From positions 2,852,501 through 2,916,500 of the forward strand of contig NZ_CP071007.1 in the NCBI RefSeq assembly GCF_018417635.1: 64,000 nucleotides of DNA, read 5' to 3'. This document shows positions 8,620 to 18,484 of the stretch, one piece after another. Made by a program: the position numbers and the translations under genes. The DNA comes from Pseudomonas sp. SORT22. Its GTDB lineage: Bacteria > Pseudomonadota > Gammaproteobacteria > Pseudomonadales > Pseudomonadaceae. Each line of letters starts with the position of its first letter. Positions within the stretch are counted from its first letter, which is position 1. The notes under the pieces were generated by a model. That model was given only the letters and a program-made list of their open reading frames with translations. It ran no database searches and was not told where the DNA came from.

Positions 8620-8648
8620 CGCCCCTCTTTGTATGGTCAAGAGGGGCG
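8620..8648. promoter_or_regulatory. Perfect 10-bp hairpin in transporter leader
   Basis: CGCCCCTCTT (8620-8629) pairs with AAGAGGGGCG (8639-8648) around a nine-base loop, 60 bases before the transporter ATG. No T-tract follows, so it is not a standard terminator. It may be a protein-binding site or an mRNA leader structure. Confidence 0.4.
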
Positions 8649-8707
8649 AAGCGTCTGTTTAGCCACTCCTGGCCCTGTTGCAGTCTTGCGAGTGGAGTTG
8701 CACCCGG

Positions 8708-9985
8708 ATGAATGAGCAGGCCCCAAGCGTTGAACAACGCTTCGAATCGACCCCCGCCGCCCTCGGCAGCTGGGCCCGTCAGGACACCACCTGGATGCTG
8801 GGCCTGTTTGGCACGGCGATCGGCGCCGGGACCCTGTTCCTGCCGATCAACGCCGGCCTCGGCGGCTTCTGGCCGCTGCTGATCCTGGCGCTGCTGGCGT
8901 TCCCGATGACCTTCTACGCCCACCGCGGCCTGACCCGCTTCGTGCTCTCCGGGCGCGACGGCGCCGACATCACCGACGTGGTCGAAGAGCATTTCGGCCT
9001 GAGTGCCGGTGCCCTGATCACCTTGCTGTACTTTTTCGCCATCTTCCCGATCCTGCTGATCTACAGTGTGGCCCTGACCAACACCGTCGGCAGCTTCATG
9101 GAGCACCAGCTGCACATCGAGCCGCCACCGCGCGCGCTGCTGTCGTTCGTGCTGATCCTCGGCCTGCTGGCCATCGTGCGCTGCGGCGAGCAGGCCACGG
9201 TCAAGGTCATGAGCTGGCTGGTCTATCCGTTCATCGTCGCCCTGGCGTTCCTCGCGGTGTTCCTGATTCCGCACTGGAGTGGCGGTATCCTCAGCACCGC
9301 CACTGAAATGCCTTCGGGCTCGGCGTTCCTGCATACCCTGTGGCTGGCGATTCCGGTGATGGTCTTCTCGTTCAACCATTCGCCGATCATCTCGGCCTTT
9401 GCCGTTGACCAGAAGCGCCGTTATGGCGCGCATGCCGATGAGCGCAGCGGGCAGATCCTGTGCCGCGCCCACCTGCTGATGGTGGCCATGGTGATGTTCT
9501 TCGTGTTCAGTTGCGTACTGACCCTGACCCCGGCGCAACTGGCCGAAGCCAAGGCGCAGAACCTGTCGATCCTGTCGTACCTGGCCAACCATTTCAGCAA
9601 CCCGACCATCGCCTTCGCCGCGCCGCTGATTGCCTTCATCGCCATCGCCAAGTCGTTCCTGGGCCACTACATCGGTGCCAGCGAAGGCCTCAAAGGCCTG
9701 GTGCTGAAGACCGGCAAGCGCCCGGGCGCCAAAGCCCTGGACCGCATGACCGCAGCCTTCATGCTGATCATCTGCTGGATCGTCGCCACCCTCAACCCGA
9801 GCATCCTCGGCATGATCGAGACCCTCGGCGGCCCGGTGATCGCCGCGATCCTGTTCCTGATGCCGATGTACGCCATCCGCAAGGTGCCGGCGATGAGCAA
9901 GTACCGCGGGCAGATGTCCAACGTCTTCGTCGTCGCCGTGGGCCTGGTGGCCATCTCGGCACTGGTGTACTCGCTGCTGAGCTGA
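8708..9985 (+). CDS. HAAAP-family amino acid transporter (SdaC/serine-type)
   Basis: This 425-residue inner-membrane protein has about eleven hydrophobic segments. It begins 'DTTWMLGLFGTAIGAGTLFL', the hallmark first helix of the hydroxy/aromatic amino acid permease family (SdaC, TdcC). These carriers import serine, threonine or aromatic amino acids with protons. I chose the ATG at 8708, with GGAGT about nine bases upstream, over a start 30 bases earlier that lacks support. It lies between amaC and tpx on the same strand but separated from each by palindromes, so it is probably its own transcript. The substrate cannot be read from the sequence. Confidence 0.88.
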   Translation: MNEQAPSVEQRFESTPAALGSWARQDTTWMLGLFGTAIGAGTLFLPINAGLGGFWPLLILALLAFPMTFYAHRGLTRFVLSGRDGADITDVVEEHFGLSAGALITLLYFFAIFPILLIYSVALTNTVGSFMEHQLHIEPPPRALLSFVLILGLLAIVRCGEQATVKVMSWLVYPFIVALAFLAVFLIPHWSGGILSTATEMPSGSAFLHTLWLAIPVMVFSFNHSPIISAFAVDQKRRYGAHADERSGQILCRAHLLMVAMVMFFVFSCVLTLTPAQLAEAKAQNLSILSYLANHFSNPTIAFAAPLIAFIAIAKSFLGHYIGASEGLKGLVLKTGKRPGAKALDRMTAAFMLIICWIVATLNPSILGMIETLGGPVIAAILFLMPMYAIRKVPAMSKYRGQMSNVFVVAVGLVAISALVYSLLS

Positions 9986-9996
9986 AATGCCTGATT

Positions 9997-10019
9997 CGGG
10001 AGCCGGCAATCGGCTCCCG
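9997..10019 (+). terminator. Hairpin after the transporter gene
   Basis: A nine-base-pair GC-rich stem (CGGGAGCCG / CGGCTCCCG) with a five-base loop lies 11 bases after the stop codon. There is no T-run, so termination may be weak or Rho-assisted. Confidence 0.5.
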
Positions 10020-10144
10020 GACAACTAAAGATTGTCCACAAAAGTTGTCTGGCAATTCAACAATTTAACATTCGCCCATAGGTAGACGGGCACTTTCATG
10101 GTTAACTCTGGTCCTTTAATCACCCCCGCATAAGGACTTCGTTC

Positions 10145-10645
10145 ATGGCTCAAGTGACTCTTAAAGGCAACCCGGTTCAGGTCAAAGGCGAACTGCCGAA
10201 AGTCGGCGCCCAGGCACCTGCGTTTTCTCTGGTTGGTGCAGGCCTTGCCGACGTGACCCTGGCTTCCCTGGCCGGCAAGCGCAAAGTGCTGAACATCTTT
10301 CCAAGCGTCGACACCCCGACCTGCGCCACTTCGGTTCGCAAGTTCAACGCCCAGGCCAACGAGCTGAACAACACCGTCGTCCTGTGCATCTCCGCCGACC
10401 TGCCGTTCGCGCAAGCGCGCTTCTGCGGTGCTGAAGGCCTGGAGAACGTGCAGAACCTGTCGCTGCTGCGCGGCCGTGAGTTCTTCGGCAACTACGGTGT
10501 TGAAATCGCCGACGGCCCGCTGGCCGGCCTGACTGCCCGCGCCGTGGTAGTGCTGGACGAGAACGACAAGGTGCTGCACAGCGAGCTGGTTGGCGAAATC
10601 GCCGAAGAGCCGAATTATGAGGCTGCCCTGGCTGTTCTGAAGTAA
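10145..10645 (+). CDS. tpx: Thiol peroxidase Tpx
   Basis: This 166-residue atypical 2-Cys peroxiredoxin reduces hydrogen and alkyl peroxides, using thioredoxin as reductant. The peroxidatic cysteine is C60 in '[16 protein letters not shown]' and the resolving cysteine is C94 in '[10 protein letters not shown]', the same spacing as in E. coli Tpx. Length is standard for the family. AAGGA lies nine bases before the ATG. The gene is monocistronic, flanked by a hairpin upstream and by a REP pair plus an intrinsic terminator downstream. Confidence 0.97.
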   Translation: MAQVTLKGNPVQVKGELPKVGAQAPAFSLVGAGLADVTLASLAGKRKVLNIFPSVDTPTCATSVRKFNAQANELNNTVVLCISADLPFAQARFCGAEGLENVQNLSLLRGREFFGNYGVEIADGPLAGLTARAVVVLDENDKVLHSELVGEIAEEPNYEAALAVLK

Positions 10646-10656
10646 CAGTGACAGCC

Positions 10657-10713
10657 GATCGCGGGGCAAGCCCGCTCCTACACCATCCCTGTAGGAGCGG
10701 GCTTGCCCCGCGA
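10657..10713. repeat. Inverted REP pair downstream of tpx
   Basis: Two REP units in opposite orientation (10657-10680 and 10691-10713) are separated by about ten bases and can form a near-perfect long hairpin immediately before the tpx terminator. Confidence 0.85.
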
Positions 10714-10732
10714 AGAATTGCGAAGAGATGTA

Positions 10733-10766
10733 ACGGCCTGGCCCTCGTCCAGGCCGTTTTTATTTA
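10733..10766 (+). terminator. Rho-independent terminator of tpx
   Basis: A nine-base-pair stem (ACGGCCTGG / CCAGGCCGT) with a seven-base loop is followed by a T-rich tract (tttttattta). This is a textbook intrinsic terminator for tpx. Confidence 0.85.
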
Positions 10767-10879
10767 TAGTTCATTACGTTAGCTACGTAAGCTCAAGGTA
10801 AAGTGCCGGTAAAGGCGCTTTGCTTATCTGTCTGCAGTGCTTATCGTTCAGCCTCCTGAAAAGAATTCTTTCCCGCACA

Positions 10880-12163
10880 ATGGTCGATCAACCGATGCTT
10901 TCTCGTTCCCGTTCCTCCCGTCGCTGGCTTGTCGGCCTGCTGATCCTGCTGCTGGTCGCCGGCCTGTGCTGGTGGCTGTGGCCGTCGCCGGCGGCGCACA
11001 AGGCAGGTGCCGCGCCGGGCGGCAAGGGCGGGCGGCCGGGTTTTGGCGCGTTCGGCGGGCCAGTACCGGTACGGGTCGAGCCGGCCACGGTTGGCGACTT
11101 CCCGGTATACCTCAAGGCCCTGGGCACGGTGACCGCGACCAACACGGTGAATGTGCGCAGCCGGGTCGGCGGCGAACTGGTCAAGGTCAACTTCCAGGAA
11201 GGCCAGAAGGTCAAGGCCGGCGACCTGCTGGCCGAGATCGACCCGCGCAGCTACCAGATCGCTCTGCAACAGGCCGAAGGCACTCTGGCGCAGAACCAGG
11301 CGCAACTGAAAAACGCCCAGATCGACCTGCAGCGTTATAAAGGCCTGTTCGCCGAAGACAGCATCGCCAAGCAGACCCTCGATACCCAGGAGGCACTGGT
11401 CGGCCAGTACCAGGGCACGATCAAGACCAACCAGGCGGCGGTAGGCGACGCCAAGCTCAACCTCGACTTCACCCGCATCCGCGCGCCGATCAGCGGCCGT
11501 CTGGGCCTGCGCCAGCTGGACGTCGGCAACCTGGTGGCGGCCAACGACACCACCGCGCTGGTGGTCATCACCCAGACCCAGCCAATCACCGTGGCCTTCA
11601 CCTTGCCGGAAACAGAGCTGAACACGGTGCTGGCGCGCTACCGCAGCGGCGCGCAGTTGCCGGTCGAGGCCTGGGACCGCAGCGACAGCAAGCAACAGGC
11701 GGCCGGCGTGCTGCGCAGCCTCGACAACCAGATCGACACCACCACCGGCACCCTGAAGTTCAAGGCCTTCTTCGAAAACCAGGACGAAGCGCTGTTCCCC
11801 AACCAGTTCGTCAACGTGCGCCTGCTCGCCGATACCCTCAAGGGTGTGGTGATGGCGCCGTCGGCGGCGATCCAGTTCGGCACCGACGGCTCGTTCGTCT
11901 ATGTCATGGAAGGCGACAACAAGGTACGCATCCGCAAGCTCACGCTGGGCGCCAGCGATGGTGATCTCACCGTGGTCAACGAAGGCCTGGCCAAGGGCGA
12001 GCGGGTGGTGCTCGAAGGCACCGACCGCTTGCGTGATGGCAGCGAGGTCGAAGTAGTCAACGACAGCGCCGAAGTGCCGGTCACCCCTGGCCAGCACTTG
12101 CAGGGCCAGGACAAGAAAGAAGCCTCCGCCGCTGACGGCGCACAGGGCAAGGCCGGCGCATGA
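10880..12163 (+). CDS. muxA: RND efflux periplasmic adaptor subunit (MdtA/MuxA)
   Basis: This 427-residue membrane-fusion protein starts with a cytoplasmic tip and one membrane helix (about residues 14-32). A biotinyl-lipoyl-like half motif ('[19 protein letters not shown]'), an alpha-helical hairpin and the barrel domain ('[20 protein letters not shown]') follow. It bridges the two RND pumps and the outer-membrane channel encoded next. The ATG at 10880 gives the family's usual length; an ATG 15 bases later is an alternative. The stop codon overlaps the muxB start by four bases. The adaptor plus two RND pumps plus OprM-like channel order is that of MuxABC-OpmB of P. aeruginosa and MdtABC of E. 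coli. Confidence 0.94.
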   Translation: MVDQPMLSRSRSSRRWLVGLLILLLVAGLCWWLWPSPAAHKAGAAPGGKGGRPGFGAFGGPVPVRVEPATVGDFPVYLKALGTVTATNTVNVRSRVGGELVKVNFQEGQKVKAGDLLAEIDPRSYQIALQQAEGTLAQNQAQLKNAQIDLQRYKGLFAEDSIAKQTLDTQEALVGQYQGTIKTNQAAVGDAKLNLDFTRIRAPISGRLGLRQLDVGNLVAANDTTALVVITQTQPITVAFTLPETELNTVLARYRSGAQLPVEAWDRSDSKQQAAGVLRSLDNQIDTTTGTLKFKAFFENQDEALFPNQFVNVRLLADTLKGVVMAPSAAIQFGTDGSFVYVMEGDNKVRIRKLTLGASDGDLTVVNEGLAKGERVVLEGTDRLRDGSEVEVVNDSAEVPVTPGQHLQGQDKKEASAADGAQGKAGA

Positions 12164-15100
12164 ACCTCTCGCGGCTGTTCATCCTGCGCCCGGTGGCGAC
12201 CACCCTGAGCATGCTGGCCATCGTCCTGGCCGGCCTGATCGCCTACAAGATGCTGCCGGTGGCGGCGCTGCCCCAGGTCGATTACCCGACCATCCGGGTG
12301 ATGACCCTGTACCCCGGCGCCAGCCCCCAGGTGATGACCAGCGCGGTCACTGCGCCGCTTGAGCGCCAGTTCGGGCAGATGCCCGGGCTGACCCAGATGG
12401 CCTCGACCAGCTCCGGTGGCGCCTCGGTGCTGACCCTGCGCTTCAGCCTGGACATGAACATGGACGTTGCCGAGCAACAGGTGCAGGCGGCGATCAACGC
12501 AGCCAGCAACCTGCTGCCCAGCGACCTGCCGGCGCCACCGGTGTACAACAAGGTCAACCCGGCCGACACGCCGGTGCTGACCCTGGCGATTTCGTCGAAA
12601 ACCATGCCGCTGCCCAAGCTCAACGACCTGGTCGACACCCGCGTGGCGCAAAAAATCGCCCAGATCGGCGGCGTCGGCATGGTCAGCATCGCCGGCGGCC
12701 AACGCCAGGCGGTGCGGATCAAGGTCAACCCCGACGCCCTGGCCTCGGCCGGGCTCAACCTGGCCGACGTGCGCACCTTGATCGGCGCTTCCAACGTCAA
12801 CCAGCCCAAAGGCAACTTCGATGGCCCGACGCGGGTGTCGATGCTCGACGCCAACGACCAGCTGCGTTCGCCCGAGGAATACGCCAACCTGATTCTCGCC
12901 TACAACAACGGCGCGCCGCTGCGCCTCAAGGATGTCGCCGAGATCGTCGACGGCGCCGAAAACGAGCGCCTGGCGGCCTGGGCCAACCAGAACCAGGCGG
13001 TGTTGCTGAACATCCAGCGCCAGCCCGGGGCCAACGTCATCGAGGTGGTCGACCGGATCAAGGCGATGCTGCCGTCGATCACCGACAACCTGCCGGCGGG
13101 CCTGGATGTCAGCGTGCTCACCGACCGCACCCAGACCATCCGCGCCTCGGTCAAGGACGTGCAGCACGAGCTGCTGATCGCCATCGCCCTGGTGGTCATG
13201 GTCACCTTCATCTTTTTGCGCCGCTTCAGCGCCACCATCATCCCCTCGGTGGCTGTGCCGCTGTCGCTGATCGGCACCTTTGCGGTCATGCACCTGGCCG
13301 GGTTCTCGATCAACAACCTGACCCTGATGGCCCTGACCATCGCCACCGGCTTTGTGGTCGACGATGCCATCGTCATGCTGGAGAACATCTCGCGGCATAT
13401 CGAAGAGGGCGAGACGCCGATGCAGGCGGCGCTCAAAGGCGCGCGGCAGATCGGCTTCACCCTGGTTTCGCTGACCTTCTCGCTGATTGCGGTACTGATC
13501 CCGCTGCTGTTCATGGCCGATGTGGTCGGCCGGCTGTTTCGCGAATTCGCCATCACCCTGGCGGTGGCGATCCTGATTTCCCTGGTGGTGTCGCTGACCC
13601 TGACGCCGATGATGTGCGCGCGCTTGCTCAAGCGCGAACCGAAGGAGGAAGAGCAGGGGCGTTTCTACCGTGCCAGCGGCGCCTGGATCGACTGGATGAT
13701 CGACTACTACGGCCGTGGCCTGCAGTGGGTGCTCCGCCACCAGCCGCTGACCCTGCTGGTGGCCGTGGCGACCCTGGGCCTGACCGTGCTGCTGTACCTG
13801 GTGGTGCCCAAGGGCTTCTTCCCGGTACAGGACACCGGGGTGATCCAGGGTATTTCCGAGGCGCCGCAGTCGGTGTCGTTCAGCGCCATGAGCCAGCGCC
13901 AGCAGCAGCTCAGCGCGGTGATCCTCAAGGACCCGGCGGTGCAGAGCCTGTCGTCGTACATCGGCGTCGATGGCGACAACGCCACGCTTAACAGTGGTCG
14001 CCTGCTGATCAACCTCAAGCCCCATGGCGAGCGTGACCTCACCGCAGCCCAGGTGATTGCCCGCCTGCAACCGGAGGTCGACAAGCTGGTCGGCATCCGC
14101 CTGTTCATGCAGCCGGTGCAGGATTTGAGCATCGAAGACCGGGTCAGCCGCACTCAGTACCAGTTCAGCCTGTCCTCGCCGGATGCCGAGCTGCTGGCGC
14201 AGTGGAGCGCCAAGCTGGTCGATGCCCTGCAGCAACGCCCGGAACTCACCGATGTCGCCAGCGACCTGCAGGACAAGGGCCTGCAGGTATTCCTGGTGAT
14301 CGACCGCGACGCCGCCAGCCGCCTGGGCATCAACGTCGCCGACATCACCAACGCCCTCTACGATGCCTTCGGTCAGCGGCAGATCTCGACCATCTACACC
14401 CAGGCCAGCCAGTACCGCGTGGTGCTGCAGGCAGAGGCGGCGTCGAGCATCGGCCCGCAGGTGCTCGAGCAGATTCACGTCAAGGCTGCCGACGGCGGCC
14501 AGGTGCGGCTGTCGAGCCTGGCGCGCATCGAGCAGCGCCAGGCGCAGTTGGCAATTGCCCATATCGGCCAGTTCCCGGCGGTGATGATGTCGTTCAACCT
14601 TGGCGACGGCGTGGCCCTCGGCGAGGCGGTCAAGGTCATCGAGCAGGTGCAGCAGGACATCGGCATGCCGGTGGGCGTGCAAACCCGCTTCCAGGGCGCG
14701 GCCGAAGCCTTCCAGGCCTCGCTGTCGAGCACCTTGCTGCTGATCCTGGCGGCGGTGGTGACCATGTACATCGTGCTTGGCGTGCTCTACGAGAGCTACA
14801 TCCACCCGGTGACCATCCTCTCGACCCTGCCGTCGGCGGCGGTGGGCGCCTTGCTGGCGTTGATCCTCTCCGGTAACGACCTGGGCATGATCGCCATCAT
14901 CGGCATCATCCTGCTCATCGGTATCGTCAAGAAGAACGCGATCATGATGATCGACTTCGCCCTGGAGGCCGAGCGCAACCAGGGCATGGCCCCGGAAGCG
15001 GCCATCTACCAGGCCGCGCTGCTGCGCTTCCGGCCGATCCTGATGACCACGTTGGCGGCACTGTTCGGCGCCATCCCGCTGATGCTCGCCAGCGGCTCCG

Positions 15101-15255
15101 GCGCCGAGCTGCGCCAGCCCCTGGGCCTGGTGATGGTTGGCGGGCTGCTGGTCAGCCAGGTGCTGACGCTGTTCACTACGCCTGTCATCTATTTGTACTT
15201 TGATCGGTTGTCGAGGCGCCTTCGCTCCCGTGGCCTGACTGGAGACTTGGTGTGA
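12160..15255 (+). CDS. muxB: RND multidrug efflux pump, inner-membrane subunit (MdtB/MuxB)
   Basis: This 1031-residue RND transporter has the two-fold repeat of six membrane helices plus large periplasmic loop. The proton-relay aspartates are D401-D402 in '[15 protein letters not shown]'. It starts '[18 protein letters not shown]' as MdtB homologues do. MdtB and MdtC work as a heterotrimer, and both are present here, so this pump probably exports bulky amphiphiles in partnership with muxC. The gene is coupled to muxA by a four-base overlap. Confidence 0.95.
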   Translation: MNLSRLFILRPVATTLSMLAIVLAGLIAYKMLPVAALPQVDYPTIRVMTLYPGASPQVMTSAVTAPLERQFGQMPGLTQMASTSSGGASVLTLRFSLDMNMDVAEQQVQAAINAASNLLPSDLPAPPVYNKVNPADTPVLTLAISSKTMPLPKLNDLVDTRVAQKIAQIGGVGMVSIAGGQRQAVRIKVNPDALASAGLNLADVRTLIGASNVNQPKGNFDGPTRVSMLDANDQLRSPEEYANLILAYNNGAPLRLKDVAEIVDGAENERLAAWANQNQAVLLNIQRQPGANVIEVVDRIKAMLPSITDNLPAGLDVSVLTDRTQTIRASVKDVQHELLIAIALVVMVTFIFLRRFSATIIPSVAVPLSLIGTFAVMHLAGFSINNLTLMALTIATGFVVDDAIVMLENISRHIEEGETPMQAALKGARQIGFTLVSLTFSLIAVLIPLLFMADVVGRLFREFAITLAVAILISLVVSLTLTPMMCARLLKREPKEEEQGRFYRASGAWIDWMIDYYGRGLQWVLRHQPLTLLVAVATLGLTVLLYLVVPKGFFPVQDTGVIQGISEAPQSVSFSAMSQRQQQLSAVILKDPAVQSLSSYIGVDGDNATLNSGRLLINLKPHGERDLTAAQVIARLQPEVDKLVGIRLFMQPVQDLSIEDRVSRTQYQFSLSSPDAELLAQWSAKLVDALQQRPELTDVASDLQDKGLQVFLVIDRDAASRLGINVADITNALYDAFGQRQISTIYTQASQYRVVLQAEAASSIGPQVLEQIHVKAADGGQVRLSSLARIEQRQAQLAIAHIGQFPAVMMSFNLGDGVALGEAVKVIEQVQQDIGMPVGVQTRFQGAAEAFQASLSSTLLLILAAVVTMYIVLGVLYESYIHPVTILSTLPSAAVGALLALILSGNDLGMIAIIGIILLIGIVKKNAIMMIDFALEAERNQGMAPEAAIYQAALLRFRPILMTTLAALFGAIPLMLASGSGAELRQPLGLVMVGGLLVSQVLTLFTTPVIYLYFDRLSRRLRSRGLTGDLV

Positions 15256-15263
15256 TCGGGGCC

Positions 15264-15364
15264 AGCTACAAGCTGCAAGCTACAAGCTGCAAGCGGTCCG
15301 GTGTTCGATCTGTGCATCGAAGGTCACCTCAAGTTGCTTGCAGCTTGCAGCTTGCAGCTTGCAA
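15264..15364. repeat. Inverted arrays of an 'agctgcaag'-type repeat between muxB and muxC
   Basis: The only sizeable gap inside this efflux operon holds tandem 'agctacaagctgcaag' units at 15264-15293. The reverse-complement array lies at 15337-15364 ('cttgcagcttgcagcttg'). The two arrays can pair over about 28 bases to form a long hairpin with a loop of about 43 bases. It lies just upstream of the muxC ribosome site and could modulate expression between the two pump genes. Confidence 0.75.
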
Positions 15365-15376
15365 CTGGAGCCGCCC

Positions 15377-18300
15377 ATGAACCTCTCAGCTCCGTTCATC
15401 GCCCGCCCAGTGGCGACCATGCTGCTGAGCCTGGCGATCATGCTGCTTGGCGGTGTCAGCTTCGGCCTGTTGCCGGTGGCGCCGCTGCCGCAGATCGAGT
15501 TCCCGGTGATCGTGGTCCAGGCCAACCTGCCGGGCGCCAGCCCCGAGGTCATGGCCTCGACCGTGGCCACGCCGCTGGAGCGCTCGATGGGCGCGATCTC
15601 CGGGGTGACCACCCTTACCAGCAGCTCGAGCCAGGGCTCGACGCGGGTGATCCTCGGTTTCGACCAGGGCCGCGACATCGACGCCGCCGCGCGCGAGGTG
15701 CAGGCGGCGATCAATGCCTCGCGCAACTTGCTGCCCAGCGGCATGCGCAGCATGCCCACCTACAAGAAATACAACCCGTCCCAGGCGCCGATCATGGTCC
15801 TGGCGCTGACCTCAAGCGTGCTGCAGAAGGGCCAGTTGTACGACCTGGCCTCGACCATCCTGTCCCAGAGCCTGTCGCAGGTGCCGGGGGTCGGCGAAGT
15901 GCAGATCGGCGGCAGTTCGCTGCCGGCGGTGCGGGTCGAGCTCGAGCCGCACTTGCTCAACCAGTACGGCGTGTCCCTGGACGACGTGCGCCAGACCATC
16001 GCCAACGCCAACCAGCGCCGGCCCAAGGGCTTTGTCGAAGACAGCCAGCGCAACTGGCAGGTGCAGGCCAACGACCAGCTGGAGAAAGCCAAGGACTACG
16101 AGCCGCTGGTGATTCGCTACCAGGATGGCGCGGTGCTGCGCCTGAGCCATGTGGCCAAGGTCAGCGACGCGGTGGAGAACCGCTACAACAGTGGTTTCTT
16201 CAATGACCAGGACGCGGTGCTGCTGGTGATCAACCGCCAGACCGGCGCCAACATCATCGAGACCGTGAACAAAATCAAGGAGCAGTTGCCGGCCCTGGAG
16301 TCGCTGATGCCGGCCAGCGTCAAGCTGGACGTGGCCATGGATCGCTCGCCGGTGATCAAGGCGACCCTCAAGGAAGCCGAGCACACCCTGATCATCGCCG
16401 TGGTGCTGGTGGTGCTGGTGGTGTTCCTGTTTCTCGGCAACCTGCGCGCCTCGCTGATCCCGACCCTGGCGGTGCCGGTGTCGCTGGTCGGCACCTTCGC
16501 GGCCATGTACCTGTGCGGCTTTTCTCTGAACAACCTGTCGCTGATGGCGCTGATTCTTGCCACCGGCCTGGTGGTGGATGACGCCATCGTGGTGCTGGAG
16601 AACATCTCCCGGCATATCGACGAAGGCGTACCGCCGATGCGTGCGGCGTACATGGGTTCCAAGGAGGTGGGCTTCACCTTGCTGTCGATGAACCTGTCGC
16701 TGGTGGTGGTGTTCGTCTCGATCCTGTTCATGGGCGGCATCGTCGGCTCGCTGTTTCGCGAGTTCTCGATCACCCTGGCAGTGGCGATCCTGGTCTCCCT
16801 GCTGGTGTCGCTGACGCTGACGCCGATGCTCTGCGCACGTTGGCTCAAGCCCCACGCCGAGGGGCAACAGACCCGCCTGCAACGCTGGAGCGAGCAGCTC
16901 AACCAGCGCATGATGGCCGGCTACGGGCGCAGCCTTGACTGGGTCATGCGCCACCGGCGCCTGACCCTGTTGAGCCTGCTGGTGACCATCGCGGTCAACA
17001 TCGCCCTGTACGTGGTAGTGCCCAAGACCTTTTTGCCGCAGCAGGACACCGGCCAGCTGATGGGCTTTGTCCGCGGCGACGACGGTCTGTCGTTCCAGGT
17101 CATGCAGCCGAAGATGGAGATCTTCCGCCGCGCCTTGCTGGCCGACCCGGCAGTGGAAAGCGTTGCCGGTTTCATTGGTGGCAACAGCGGCACCAACAAC
17201 GCCATGGTGCTGGTGCGCCTCAAGCCGATCAGCGAGCGCAAGGTCTCGGCGCAGAAGATCATCGAGCGCCTGCGCAAAGAGATGCCCAAGGTGCCCGGCG
17301 GGCGGCTGTTCCTGATGGCCGACCAGGACTTGCAGTTCGGCGGCGGTCGCGACCAGAGCAGCTCGCAGTTCCTCTACACCCTGCAAAGCAGCGAGCTCTC
17401 GGCCCTGCGCGAGTGGTACCCGAAGGTGGTCGCGGCGCTCAAGAGCCTGCCGGAACTGACCGCCATCGACGCCCGCGAAGGCGGCGGTACCCAGCAGATC
17501 ACCCTGGTGGTCGACCGCGAACAGGCCAAGCGCCTGGGCATCGACATGAGCATGGTCACCTCGGTGCTTAACAACGCCTACAGCCAGCGGCAGATCTCGA
17601 CCATCTACGACAGCCTCAACCAGTACCAGGTGGTGATGGAGATCAACCCCAAATATGCCCAGGACCCGCGCACCCTCGAGCAGGTCCAGGTGATCACCGC
17701 CGATGGCGCGCGGGTACCGCTGTCCACCTTCGCCCATTACCAGAACAGCCTGGCCGATGATCGCGTCAGCCACGAAGGCCAGTTTGCCTCCGAGAGCATC
17801 AACTTCGACATTGCCGAAGGCTACAGCCAGGACCAGGCCCTGGCCGCGGTGGAGCGGGCAGTGGCCAAGGTCGGCTTGCCCGAGGACGTGATCGCCAAGC
17901 TCGGCGGTACCGGCGATGCCTTCGCCGAAAGCCAGAAGGGCCAGCCGTTCATGATCCTCGGCGCCTTGCTGGCGGTGTACCTGGTGCTGGGCATTCTCTA
18001 TGAAAGCTACATTCACCCGCTGACCATCCTCTCGACCCTGCCATCGGCCGGGGTAGGGGCCTTGCTGACGCTGTACGTGGTCGGCAGCGAGTTCAGCCTG
18101 ATCTCGCTGCTGGGCCTGTTCCTGCTGATTGGCGTGGTGAAGAAGAACGCCATCATGATGATCGACCTGGCCCTGCAACTGGAGCGCCACGAGCACCTGA
18201 GCCCGGAGGAGTCGATCCGCCGTGCCTGCCTGCTGCGCCTGCGGCCGATCCTGATGACCACCCTGGCGGCCATCCTCGGCGCCTTGCCGCTGCTGCTCAG

Positions 18301-18484
18301 CCACGCCGAAGGCGCCGAGATGCGCCAGCCGCTGGGCCTGACCATCATCGGCGGGCTGGTCTTCAGCCAGATCCTCACGCTTTACACCACCCCGGTGGTC
18401 TACCTCTATCTGGACCGCCTGCGCCATCGCTTCAACCGCTGGCGCGGCGTGCGTACCGACGCTGCTTTGGAAACCCCGCTATGA
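15377..18484 (+). CDS. muxC: RND multidrug efflux pump, inner-membrane subunit (MdtC/MuxC)
   Basis: This 1035-residue RND protein is paralogous to muxB, with the same proton-relay pair D401-D402 in 'TGLVVDDAIVVLENI'. The start 'MNLSAPFIARPVATMLLS' is typical of MdtC. The ATG at 15377 has GGAG six to seven bases upstream. A TTG 39 bases earlier lies inside the repeat array and is rejected. It should assemble with MuxB into the mixed pump trimer. The stop overlaps the opmB start by four bases. Confidence 0.95.
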   Translation: MNLSAPFIARPVATMLLSLAIMLLGGVSFGLLPVAPLPQIEFPVIVVQANLPGASPEVMASTVATPLERSMGAISGVTTLTSSSSQGSTRVILGFDQGRDIDAAAREVQAAINASRNLLPSGMRSMPTYKKYNPSQAPIMVLALTSSVLQKGQLYDLASTILSQSLSQVPGVGEVQIGGSSLPAVRVELEPHLLNQYGVSLDDVRQTIANANQRRPKGFVEDSQRNWQVQANDQLEKAKDYEPLVIRYQDGAVLRLSHVAKVSDAVENRYNSGFFNDQDAVLLVINRQTGANIIETVNKIKEQLPALESLMPASVKLDVAMDRSPVIKATLKEAEHTLIIAVVLVVLVVFLFLGNLRASLIPTLAVPVSLVGTFAAMYLCGFSLNNLSLMALILATGLVVDDAIVVLENISRHIDEGVPPMRAAYMGSKEVGFTLLSMNLSLVVVFVSILFMGGIVGSLFREFSITLAVAILVSLLVSLTLTPMLCARWLKPHAEGQQTRLQRWSEQLNQRMMAGYGRSLDWVMRHRRLTLLSLLVTIAVNIALYVVVPKTFLPQQDTGQLMGFVRGDDGLSFQVMQPKMEIFRRALLADPAVESVAGFIGGNSGTNNAMVLVRLKPISERKVSAQKIIERLRKEMPKVPGGRLFLMADQDLQFGGGRDQSSSQFLYTLQSSELSALREWYPKVVAALKSLPELTAIDAREGGGTQQITLVVDREQAKRLGIDMSMVTSVLNNAYSQRQISTIYDSLNQYQVVMEINPKYAQDPRTLEQVQVITADGARVPLSTFAHYQNSLADDRVSHEGQFASESINFDIAEGYSQDQALAAVERAVAKVGLPEDVIAKLGGTGDAFAESQKGQPFMILGALLAVYLVLGILYESYIHPLTILSTLPSAGVGALLTLYVVGSEFSLISLLGLFLLIGVVKKNAIMMIDLALQLERHEHLSPEESIRRACLLRLRPILMTTLAAILGALPLLLSHAEGAEMRQPLGLTIIGGLVFSQILTLYTTPVVYLYLDRLRHRFNRWRGVRTDAALETPL

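Noticed and set aside
15264..15364. CRISPR-like array
   Set aside because: The units are about 15 bases, contiguous and inverted with respect to each other, without unique spacers or cas genes.
11899..18427. Long minus-strand frames opposite muxA, muxB and muxC (including ones of 968 and 871 codons)
   Set aside because: They are compositionally biased shadows of the RND genes without start signals or homology.
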